DNA from: a virus
Virus record (IMG/VR): IMGVR_UViG_3300032215_000085
Span: 1 to 61,486 of that record
Reading direction: 5' to 3' (one strand)
Length of the DNA stretch: 61,486 nucleotides
A model generated the notes under the pieces. That model worked only from the letters and a program-made list of their open reading frames with translations. It ran no database searches and had not been told where the DNA came from. Shown here in pieces: positions 47,543-55,092 of the stretch; within the stretch, counting starts at the first letter, position 1; the number at the start of each line of letters is the position of its first letter. Position numbers and translations under genes: made by a program.

Positions 47543-47680
47543 ATGAACGAAAAACCAGAAAAAACGGAAGAAAAAGAAGTAAAACCTAATGAACAAAGCG
47601 GGTTTTTATTCAGTTCCTTTCTTAAAATAACTGATCCCAATACTAAGGAAATACTAGTGCAAGTCAGGGGTGATAACTAA
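47543..47680 (+). CDS. 45-aa protein resembling the N-terminus of the next gene
   Basis: Starts MNEKPEKTEEKEVKPNEQSG, a charged helix, and continues FLKITDPNTKEILVQVRGDN. The second half matches FVKLTDPNTGEVLLDKKN at residues 12-29 of the 205-aa protein encoded immediately downstream. The stop overlaps the next ATG (TAATG), so the two are translationally coupled. It is either a truncated paralogue or a small structural adaptor sharing a docking motif. Confidence 0.7.
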   Translation: MNEKPEKTEEKEVKPNEQSGFLFSSFLKITDPNTKEILVQVRGDN

Positions 47681-48297
47681 TGTCAATTCAAAACGTGTTA
47701 AAAATTGAAGGATTTGTCAAACTGACAGACCCTAATACGGGTGAAGTCTTACTAGATAAGAAGAATGCTATCCATTATGAGAACATTTCGCAAGCTATTG
47801 CAGATGCACTTAGCAATCGTGGCTATGGTGGAATCTATAAAATGGCGTTTGGTAATGGTGGAACCAGTGTTGATGACACCGGTATTATTACATATTTGCC
47901 ACCAAATACAGTGGGTATTAATGCTAGTTTGTACAATCAGACTTACGCTAAGATTGTAGATGATACTAGTATTTTAAATACTGACCCTTCAAGAAATAAA
48001 ATGATTATCAGTCACGTTACTGGTAAAGTTTATACCGACATTATCGTGCAGTGTTTACTAGACTTTGGTGAACCCAACGGACAAACAGCGTTTGATAATG
48101 GTACTCAGACAGAATCATTGTACACCTTTGACGAAATGGGTATTTTAGCTGGATATGGAATGGATTCGTCTGGTAATGAGCAGACAAGATTATTAACTCA
48201 TGTGATTTTTCACCCCGTTCAAAAAAGTTTGAACAGACAAATTCAATTGGACTACACAATCAGGATTCAAAGCTTGACAAACGTAGTGACAATTTAA
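47680..48297 (+). CDS. Structural protein, 205 aa, gp8-region
   Basis: Begins MSIQNVLKIEGFVKLTDPNT; internal marks are KMAFGNGGTSVDDTGIITYL and TQTESLYTFDEMGILAGYGM, ending in a beta-rich RQIQLDYTIRIQSL segment. Found after the gp7-position gene and before fibre genes, so probably a baseplate or fibre-attachment virion protein. No enzyme motif is seen. The protein is smaller than T4 gp8 (334 aa) and I cannot equate them. Confidence 0.65.
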   Translation: MSIQNVLKIEGFVKLTDPNTGEVLLDKKNAIHYENISQAIADALSNRGYGGIYKMAFGNGGTSVDDTGIITYLPPNTVGINASLYNQTYAKIVDDTSILNTDPSRNKMIISHVTGKVYTDIIVQCLLDFGEPNGQTAFDNGTQTESLYTFDEMGILAGYGMDSSGNEQTRLLTHVIFHPVQKSLNRQIQLDYTIRIQSLTNVVTI

Positions 48298-48305
48298 GAT
48301 AAATA
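48298..48305 (+). promoter_or_regulatory. Late promoter box
   Basis: GATAAATA starts inside or right after the previous stop codon (TAAGATAAATA) and lies 26 bp before the 403-aa fibre gene. Confidence 0.6.
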
Positions 48306-48331
48306 TTTAAAGACTCTGGAGCAACAAGCAA

Positions 48332-49543
48332 ATGGCATATACAATTATTAGAAGTAACGGTAGTACGTTAACTACTATTCAAGATGGTACAATCAATACT
48401 ACTAGTACCTCATTATCACTACCCGGTCGTAGCTGGTCAGGATATGGACAAGCGTTTGATACAAACTTTGTTCGTATTACTGAAAACTTTGCTGCTGGTA
48501 GCCCTCCTGCTAACCCAATGAAGGGTCAGTTATGGTTTAATACATCAACAAATACATTGAATGTATGCCCAGCAGATGGTACACTCACTGCAAGTTCTTG
48601 GTTGACATTGACTTCAACTAGTACTTCAGGAACTGCCACACTTGCTAACGTTACAGTTACTGGTAACTTATCTGCTAATAATATTAGCGTGGGTAATGTA
48701 ATCAGCGGCGATATTCTTAATGTTCGTTTAGCTAACGTATCTGGTACAATGACTGCTACTACAGGTACTATCACTACAGGTACGATTAGTACACTAACAA
48801 CTCGTACAATTACAACAGGTGGTGCAACAACTACTGGAACATTGACCGGTTCATGGTCAGTATATGGTAATACTTCAGGCAACGCTCTTGCCATTGTTAA
48901 CGGTAATCTTTCTTTTGCGTCTAGTAGTGTTAATGGTATTCGTTGCGACAACTATATGTATGCTAACGGTGTGCAATTTAATCCATCGGGTACATACACA
49001 AATGCAAACGTTGCTGACTATCTGACAGGTGCAAACAGTATTGCACAATTTACAGGTAACATTGCCCCAAGACAAATTACTACAACTCGTTTAGCAGGTG
49101 GCGGAACAGTTGCAGGTATATGGACATTAGAAACTGGTGCAAGATTCCAAGCAACATTCGCTGACTTGGCAGAACGTTATGCGGCTGATTCATATTATGA
49201 TGTTGGAACTGTAGTTCAATTAGGCGGAGACAAAGAAGTTACTGCTGTCCAAGAAGATTTAAGTTCAGACGTGTTTGGTGTTGTATCTAATAGCTATGCT
49301 TATTTGTTGAATCAGGCTGCAGGCGGTGACGATACTCATCCTCCAATCGCATTAGTCGGTCGTGTTCCAGTTAAAGTTCAAGGTCAAGTTAGAAAAGGTG
49401 ACCGCTTAGTAAGTGCAGGAAACGGACACGCACGTGCAGCCAAACTTGAAGAAGTTACTGCATATAATACTATTGGTAGAAGTTTAGCTAATAAAGAAAC
49501 CGATGGTTCTGGTACGGTAGAAGCAGTTGTAAGCATAAGATAA
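48332..49543 (+). CDS. Tail fibre/short-fibre protein with conserved C-terminal domain
   Basis: A 403-aa protein. The N-terminal attachment region reads SWSGYGQAFDTNFVRITENF followed by NPMKGQLWFNTSTNTLNV, a common virion-anchoring pattern in environmental T4-like fibres. Residues about 85-180 are a Thr/Gly/Ile repeat (ITTGTISTLTTRTITTGG) expected to form a beta-structured shaft. The C-terminal ~130 residues (FADLAERYAADSYYDVGTVV ... VFGVVSN ... VGRVPVKVQGQVRKGDRLVS) form a compact domain found at the ends of many phage fibres, possibly a trimerisation or auto-cleaving chaperone domain. Confidence 0.75.
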   Translation: MAYTIIRSNGSTLTTIQDGTINTTSTSLSLPGRSWSGYGQAFDTNFVRITENFAAGSPPANPMKGQLWFNTSTNTLNVCPADGTLTASSWLTLTSTSTSGTATLANVTVTGNLSANNISVGNVISGDILNVRLANVSGTMTATTGTITTGTISTLTTRTITTGGATTTGTLTGSWSVYGNTSGNALAIVNGNLSFASSSVNGIRCDNYMYANGVQFNPSGTYTNANVADYLTGANSIAQFTGNIAPRQITTTRLAGGGTVAGIWTLETGARFQATFADLAERYAADSYYDVGTVVQLGGDKEVTAVQEDLSSDVFGVVSNSYAYLLNQAAGGDDTHPPIALVGRVPVKVQGQVRKGDRLVSAGNGHARAAKLEEVTAYNTIGRSLANKETDGSGTVEAVVSIR

Positions 49544-49555
49544 GGGATACAGGAA

Positions 49556-50551
49556 ATGTCATATCAATCAACTGGATTAATCCAATCTTCAGATTACAAT
49601 AAATATTTAGGTAGTGTAACTGGAGTAGATCCGAACACAATTAACGGGTTCTTCGGAACGGGCACCAGTAGATACGGATATGGTCAAGCTGCATTGTCGC
49701 AAGTAGGTCCTACAAATAAGATTACTTCTGCACTTTGGTTAAGTTTAATTAATAATATAGTTGCCGCATCCAATCACCAGGGTACAAGTGTAACAACAAT
49801 TCCAGCAACTGATTATGAAGTGGGTGACACCATTATAACTAGTTTGCAAGGTGGAACATCAAACAGTATTTTTGCAGTTGATATTGCAACATTATTTAAT
49901 AATATGAATAATGCGGCTACTCAAGGAAGTACAACTACATACAGTTCGACAAGTCCTTCAAGTTGGAGTACTCAAATGACTGCATTATTTACAGTTACCT
50001 TTGCATCGGCTGATGCTACACGCTATTTCTTTAATGCGGGTGGACAAATTGCAATTAACTTAGCACATCCTGCAGGCGCAGGCATTAATTCACTATGGAA
50101 TAATTTATGTTTACAAGTAGGTACGTTAGTTTTAAGCGCACCTGATTCAGGTACTGTACGTATTGCTGGTACAAACTACAATGGATTTCAAAAAGTAGGA
50201 GGATCCGGTTCTCCGGTAATTACTGCATCTAATACTGGTTACTATGGATTAAGCAGTACATGGGCAACAATGTATAAACAAACTGCAAGTTCTGGTATTT
50301 CAAATTATCTACAAAGCTATTTAAGTATCAGTATGAAAACAAACGGAACTCGTGGCTCATATGGTGATAAGGGAAATATCATCTATATTGCTGTAAAATT
50401 TGACCAAGTTCCCGATGGTGGTTCGACACTATTGAGTGCAGTAGGAACTACTGCTAGCCTTACAGTTAGATCACCGTCTAGCACATATATTACTAATACA
50501 TGGGGAACGCCTTCAGTTACTTATGTAATGGGTAGTAATATTGGTTATTAA
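49556..50551 (+). CDS. Virion structural protein, 331 aa
   Basis: Begins MSYQSTGLIQSSDYNKYLGS. The signature WSTQMTALFTVTFASADATR followed by YFFNAGGQIAINLAHPAG is typical of a structural protein widespread in T4-like and other environmental myoviruses. Remaining sequence is Ser/Thr/Gly-rich beta structure. It follows the fibre gene by 12 bp with an ACAGGAAATG start region. Role in tail or fibre assembly is inferred from context. Confidence 0.7.
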   Translation: MSYQSTGLIQSSDYNKYLGSVTGVDPNTINGFFGTGTSRYGYGQAALSQVGPTNKITSALWLSLINNIVAASNHQGTSVTTIPATDYEVGDTIITSLQGGTSNSIFAVDIATLFNNMNNAATQGSTTTYSSTSPSSWSTQMTALFTVTFASADATRYFFNAGGQIAINLAHPAGAGINSLWNNLCLQVGTLVLSAPDSGTVRIAGTNYNGFQKVGGSGSPVITASNTGYYGLSSTWATMYKQTASSGISNYLQSYLSISMKTNGTRGSYGDKGNIIYIAVKFDQVPDGGSTLLSAVGTTASLTVRSPSSTYITNTWGTPSVTYVMGSNIGY

Positions 50552-50575
50552 AATAAAACAATAAATTTTTATCCC

Positions 50576-50583
50576 TATAAATA
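50576..50583 (+). promoter_or_regulatory. Perfect late promoter TATAAATA for the accessory operon
   Basis: An exact match to the T4 late consensus, 18 bp before the 101-aa gene, with a strong ribosome site GGAGGAGT between. It heads the operon 50602-57949. Confidence 0.75.
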
Positions 50584-50601
50584 CTTGGAGGAGTATTTAC
50601 T

Positions 50602-50907
50602 ATGGATATCGGAAATTTAATCATATCGGCTAGAACTAGATTCAATCATAACTCAGCCAAAAAATATCTAAAACAAAAATACGACAATAAGTTAATTATT
50701 GCCGAGCAAGGTGGACTTTGGAAAATAACGCCTGAATTGATTGCAGTATTAGCAATATATCCATCTAAAACATTGATACTCAATGATATCTACGATAACC
50801 CCATAACAGTTAACAAAAATGCTTTTTTAAGCAAGGCTAGCTCAGTATATGATTCTGTAATGACTGAGTACCAAAAAGAATGGGAAGAATTAAAGAATAA
50901 CAGATGA
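50602..50907 (+). CDS. Hypothetical protein, 101 aa, first gene of the accessory operon
   Basis: Begins MDIGNLIISARTRFNHNSAK and includes AEQGGLWKITPELIAVLAIY. Mixed alpha/beta, no signal peptide, no known motif. Strong ribosome site and perfect late box suggest high late expression, consistent with a virion-associated or assembly factor. The stop overlaps the next start by 4 bp (ATGA). Confidence 0.65.
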   Translation: MDIGNLIISARTRFNHNSAKKYLKQKYDNKLIIAEQGGLWKITPELIAVLAIYPSKTLILNDIYDNPITVNKNAFLSKASSVYDSVMTEYQKEWEELKNNR

Positions 50908-51710
50908 GTAAGGGTGCATTACTATTTGCCTTTAATACTGACTCAGTAGATTATTTCAGTATGGCTGCTTACACGGCAAAACGAATTAATCATTTTTTGG
51001 ATTTGCCTGTAACAGTAGTAACTGATAATATTGAAAACAGCCTCAATACCAATTATCAATTTGATAATATCATATACACCTCTAGCGACCATACAAATTT
51101 TAAAGATAATAAAGTTTGGTTGAACAAAGGTAGATATCAAGCGTTTGATGATAGTCCATATGATGAAACATTGTTATTAGATACAGACTATGTGGTAAAT
51201 TCAAATAGATTGTTATCTTTGTTTTCTTACTATGATGATTTTTGTTGTCATAACTCAACTAGCTATATTTTAAATTCAAATGAACCACAAGAGACTATTG
51301 GTAAATATGGTTTCAATTCGTTATGGGCAACAGTCATGTTATTTAAAAAGACTGAAAGGGTAAAGCAGATATTTGGATGTATGAAAATGGTTCAAGAAAA
51401 TTATGACCATTACATAAAACTATATGGTATGTATAAACCTATATATCGTAATGATTATTCATTAGGGATAGCACAACATATAGTTAATGGGCATCTTGAT
51501 GTTGTATCTGATTATATACCATGGGACCTGCAACATGTGGGCAAGAATGTAACGGTTAAGAAAAATACTGATGATTTGTTTAACACTGCATACACAATGT
51601 CATATAAATTAGATGAACCTGATAATCAAAAGAATGAATATATAATTGTAAAAGACTTTGATTTTCATATGCTTGACAAAGACAATTTCAGTGAGGTAAT
51701 CAATGAATAA
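50904..51710 (+). CDS. Glycosyltransferase-like protein (GT-A fold), 268 aa
   Basis: The N-terminus (KGALLFAFNTDSVDYFSMAA, LPVTVVTDN) and the DxD-type motif ETLLLDTDYVV (about residue 90-100) fit a GT-A nucleotide-sugar transferase of the GT8-like kind; WATVMLFKKTE follows as in acceptor-side strands. The next gene is a paralogue with the same layout, and starts overlap. The sugar donor and acceptor are unknown. Expressed late from the TATAAATA promoter, so it may modify virion proteins or host surface glycans. Confidence 0.65.
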   Translation: MSKGALLFAFNTDSVDYFSMAAYTAKRINHFLDLPVTVVTDNIENSLNTNYQFDNIIYTSSDHTNFKDNKVWLNKGRYQAFDDSPYDETLLLDTDYVVNSNRLLSLFSYYDDFCCHNSTSYILNSNEPQETIGKYGFNSLWATVMLFKKTERVKQIFGCMKMVQENYDHYIKLYGMYKPIYRNDYSLGIAQHIVNGHLDVVSDYIPWDLQHVGKNVTVKKNTDDLFNTAYTMSYKLDEPDNQKNEYIIVKDFDFHMLDKDNFSEVINE

Positions 51711-52467
51711 AGGCTTTGTGATAATGGCACAAAATACAAAGTCAGTGAATTATGTAAAATGTGCAAACGTATTATCTGATAGCATATTAAGAGTTATGCC
51801 AGACGCCAATGTAACAATTATAACTGCTAAGATGTTACCCTACGGAGACTTAGCACCCAAAAGTACTTGGAAGTTAATCAATGATTGGCAAGTTTATGAA
51901 GCTAGCCCATATGAACACACTATTAAATTAGAAGCAGATATGATTATACCGACAAATATTGATTATTGGTGGGATATACTATCACTGAAAGATGTTGTAG
52001 TATGTAATACTATTCGCAATTTTAAAGGGAACATATCAGATACTAAGTTCTATCGTAAATTTATATATGACAATGAACTACCTGATGTTTATAATGCTAT
52101 TACTTATTTCAAAAAATCTGAGTTTGCAGAGACTTTTTACAAAACTGTAAGAACAATATTTGAAAACTGGGAAGAAGTTAAGCAAACACTTAAATGTAAC
52201 ATAAACGAACCTGCCACAACAGATTGGGTATATGCATTAGCTTGTCATATACACGGAGTAGAGAATACAACTATCCCTGTATTTACTGACATGAGTATGG
52301 TACATATGAAACAACATATCAATGGCTTGTCAACTGAAGATTGGACAAACGAATTAGTATATGAGATACTACCTGATTGTGTACGTATCAACACATTTGT
52401 TCAAAGTTATCCATTTCACTATCACGTCAAGAAATTTTCAAGTATAATAGAGAAGTCTTATGGTTGA
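51703..52467 (+). CDS. Glycosyltransferase-like protein, paralogue, 254 aa
   Basis: Begins MNKGFVIMAQNTKSVNYVKC; the same layout as the preceding gene: a Rossmann-like start, then YEHTIKLEADMIIPTNIDYW where ExD replaces DxD, and a later strand VYNAITYFKKSEF. The pair looks like a tandem duplication. It overlaps both neighbours by 8 bp. Function beyond probable sugar transfer cannot be read from the sequence. Confidence 0.6.
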   Translation: MNKGFVIMAQNTKSVNYVKCANVLSDSILRVMPDANVTIITAKMLPYGDLAPKSTWKLINDWQVYEASPYEHTIKLEADMIIPTNIDYWWDILSLKDVVVCNTIRNFKGNISDTKFYRKFIYDNELPDVYNAITYFKKSEFAETFYKTVRTIFENWEEVKQTLKCNINEPATTDWVYALACHIHGVENTTIPVFTDMSMVHMKQHINGLSTEDWTNELVYEILPDCVRINTFVQSYPFHYHVKKFSSIIEKSYG

Positions 52468-52747
52468 GTTTAGATTATACCACAACAATGGAAAGTTTCT
52501 ACGCTATTCTTGTGAAGAATTAGAAGGTGAGTATATTGTCATAGATGCAGAAACGTATGCATTGGGTGATCCGCATGTTGAAGTAATAAATGGTAAGATT
52601 GAACCGTTATCTTTTGGTATAGAGTTGTATAAATTATCTAAAAGCAAAAAAGGTACTATTTGCCCAATAGAAGATATAGCAATTGTAGTAGATAAATCCT
52701 ACAAAGGCAAGACAAACAAGTATTCATATGAGCAAATTAAAAATTGA
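52460..52747 (+). CDS. Hypothetical protein, 95 aa
   Basis: Begins MVEFRLYHNNGKFLRYSCEE and contains YIVIDAETYALGDPHVEVIN. Beta-rich N-terminal half, basic C-terminus (KSYKGKTNKYSYEQIKN). Not recognised. It overlaps the upstream glycosyltransferase by 8 bp and the downstream gene by 20 bp, so it belongs to the accessory operon. Confidence 0.65.
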   Translation: MVEFRLYHNNGKFLRYSCEELEGEYIVIDAETYALGDPHVEVINGKIEPLSFGIELYKLSKSKKGTICPIEDIAIVVDKSYKGKTNKYSYEQIKN

Positions 52748-53675
52748 TATAGCAGATTTAGATTGTATCTATCTAAGTTATGATGAACCACAGAAAGAAG
52801 AATTCTGGGTCAAGATTAAAAACATGGTACCCTGGGCACGTAGAGTAGATGGAGTCAAGGGTAGTGATGCCGCACATAAAGCTGCCGCACAAGCAAGTGA
52901 TACAGAACGTTTCATATTAATTGATGGTGACAATATGCCTAATATGGAGTTCTTTAATCTTACATTAGACTTTACTGATAAAGAAGAAGATTTCCAACAT
53001 GCACAGTATCGTTGGAGAGCAGTCAATGCTATCAATGGGTTGCGTTATGGCAATGGCGGCATGAGTAGTTGGACTAAGGAGTATGTAATGAACATGCGTA
53101 CACATGAAGCCAGTGACGGCAATGATACACATACGATTGACTTTTGTTTAGACTACAGTAACAGTTTGTACTGGAGTATGTATGACTGCTATTCAACTAC
53201 ATATCCTAACTATACTCCCTTTCAAGCATGGCGTGCTGGATTCCGTGAAGGTGTGAAAATGTGTCTAATCAATGGTAAGAAACCAGACATAGAAGATTTC
53301 AAACAAAGTGTACCAGGACGTAACTTCAACAATTTAACTATATGGCACAACGTTGGTCTAGATGTAGACAACGGTGATTGGGCAATATATGGGGCAAGAT
53401 ATGGTACTTATATGACAATGCTAGAACATTGGAATGCAAAAGATGTTCAATGGTTCGATAATCTTACTAAACTATGGGAAAATATAAAAGATGTAAACCC
53501 TAGACAAAATGCAGAAAGCATTGGTGGACAATTAAGAGATAAATTAGGACTACCAATTTGTACAATGAGTGCTGAACAAAGTAAGTTCTTTAAGCGTCAT
53601 TATAACAGTGACAAACACAATCTAGGTCCTCTAGTACGTGAGATAGATGTAATACGAAAAATAGAAGGCTGGTAA
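52728..53675 (+). CDS. Glycosyltransferase-like protein with DGD motif, 315 aa
   Basis: The N-terminal part reads CIYLSYDEPQKEEFWVKIKN, then RRVDGVKGSDAAHKAAAQAS and RFILIDGDNMPN, where the DGD fits a GT-A metal-binding motif. The phrase RVDGVKG..A..AA..AS.T recurs near residue 585 of the 779-aa repeat protein, so the two share a domain. The C-terminal half has FQAWRAGFREGVKMCLINGK, also echoed in the 779-aa protein (WDTWRTAFREVIKL). Probably transfers a sugar; substrate unknown. It lies directly upstream of the radical SAM gene. Confidence 0.65.
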   Translation: MSKLKIDIADLDCIYLSYDEPQKEEFWVKIKNMVPWARRVDGVKGSDAAHKAAAQASDTERFILIDGDNMPNMEFFNLTLDFTDKEEDFQHAQYRWRAVNAINGLRYGNGGMSSWTKEYVMNMRTHEASDGNDTHTIDFCLDYSNSLYWSMYDCYSTTYPNYTPFQAWRAGFREGVKMCLINGKKPDIEDFKQSVPGRNFNNLTIWHNVGLDVDNGDWAIYGARYGTYMTMLEHWNAKDVQWFDNLTKLWENIKDVNPRQNAESIGGQLRDKLGLPICTMSAEQSKFFKRHYNSDKHNLGPLVREIDVIRKIEGW

Positions 53676-53676
53676 T

Positions 53677-55092
53677 ATGACAGAAGAAGAAAAATATGCA
53701 CAGCATATTAAAAATACACGTGATGAATTAAATGAAGTTAGTCCTAGTTACTGTGTAGCTAAATGGAAACAAGTAACCATGCACTTACAAAATGGACATA
53801 CACATAGTTGTCACCACCCACGCACACATTTAGTTCCTATTGAAGAATTAAAGAGTAATTACAAAGCACTTCACAATACTTCATATAAGAAACAACAACG
53901 TAAGTTGATGTTAGAAGGTGTCCGTCCGAGTGAATGTGACTATTGCTGGCGTGCAGAAGACGCCGGTAACATAAGTGACAGAACATACAAAAGTGCTGAC
54001 CATTCATGGGCATATGGTCACTTAAAAGAATTACCTAAACAAGAATGGGATGTTGATATTGATCCTAGTTATGTTGAGATTAGTTTTAGTAGCGTGTGTA
54101 ACTTTAAATGTAGTTATTGCAGTCCAAACATTAGTAGTCAATGGATGGAAGAAATTGAACGATATGGCGCTTATCCAACAAGTAACAAATTCAATAATCT
54201 ACAGTGGTTTCAACAGAATGACCAAATACCTATACCTAATAATCAAGACAATCCATATGTAGATGCGTTCTGGAAATGGTGGCCTACTATGTATACAGAA
54301 CTAAAGCAGTTTAGAATTACCGGTGGCGAACCTTTGTTGAGCAAAAATACATTCAAAGTACTTGACTATATTATTGATAATCCTGCAAACATACATTTGA
54401 CATTCAGCGTAAACACAAACATGAATGTACCTGATGAATTATATAGCAAATTCATTGAAAAGCTAAAGATTATTCAAGACCAAGGTAAGATTGGTCATTT
54501 GCAAATTTTTACAAGTGCAGAAGCACATGGAACACAAGCAGAATATATACGTAACGGTATGAATTATGAACAGTGGCTAAAGAATCTGCATCGCATGATT
54601 AATGAAGTACCTAGAGTAGCAATTACTATTATGAGTACTTATAATATCTTAAGTATCCCAAGTTATCAACAATTCTTGCAGGACATGCTTGACATTAGAT
54701 TACAGTATAGAGACATTGCATACAAAAACAACAGAAATCCCGTGACAATAGATATGCCATATTTGCGACATCCACCGCATCAAGCAAGTTTTATTATACC
54801 TGAATACTTGTTGCATTTTGTAGAAGAACAAATTAAATTTATGGAGGCAAATACTGAGCCAAGTACACCTGGGCAAGAATATACAGGCTTCTATGAAAAT
54901 GAAATATACAAGCTACGTAGAATTTATAATATCATTAAAGCAGAAATTGATTCCGGTAATGATAACACAACTAATCGTAAAGATTTTGTATTGTTTGTAG
55001 ATGAACATGACCGTAGACGCGGTACTAATTTTTTAGAAACATATCCTCAACTAACACAGATGTATAACGAATGGAAAAATTTATTGACATAA
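53677..55092 (+). CDS. Radical SAM enzyme (twitch/SPASM-like)
   Basis: A 471-aa protein. The [4Fe-4S] cluster motif CNFKCSYC (CxxxCxxC) lies at about residues 142-149 and the SAM-contact motif RITGGEPLL near 210. An N-terminal cysteine/histidine set (NGHTHSCHH near 42 and PSECDYCWRAEDAGN near 85) may bind an auxiliary cluster. Such enzymes generate a deoxyadenosyl radical to modify peptides, sugars or nucleic acids. It starts 1 bp after a glycosyltransferase-like gene and overlaps the repeat-protein gene by 22 bp. The substrate is unknown; the neighbouring repeat protein or its glycan are candidates by context only. Confidence 0.9.
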   Translation: MTEEEKYAQHIKNTRDELNEVSPSYCVAKWKQVTMHLQNGHTHSCHHPRTHLVPIEELKSNYKALHNTSYKKQQRKLMLEGVRPSECDYCWRAEDAGNISDRTYKSADHSWAYGHLKELPKQEWDVDIDPSYVEISFSSVCNFKCSYCSPNISSQWMEEIERYGAYPTSNKFNNLQWFQQNDQIPIPNNQDNPYVDAFWKWWPTMYTELKQFRITGGEPLLSKNTFKVLDYIIDNPANIHLTFSVNTNMNVPDELYSKFIEKLKIIQDQGKIGHLQIFTSAEAHGTQAEYIRNGMNYEQWLKNLHRMINEVPRVAITIMSTYNILSIPSYQQFLQDMLDIRLQYRDIAYKNNRNPVTIDMPYLRHPPHQASFIIPEYLLHFVEEQIKFMEANTEPSTPGQEYTGFYENEIYKLRRIYNIIKAEIDSGNDNTTNRKDFVLFVDEHDRRRGTNFLETYPQLTQMYNEWKNLLT

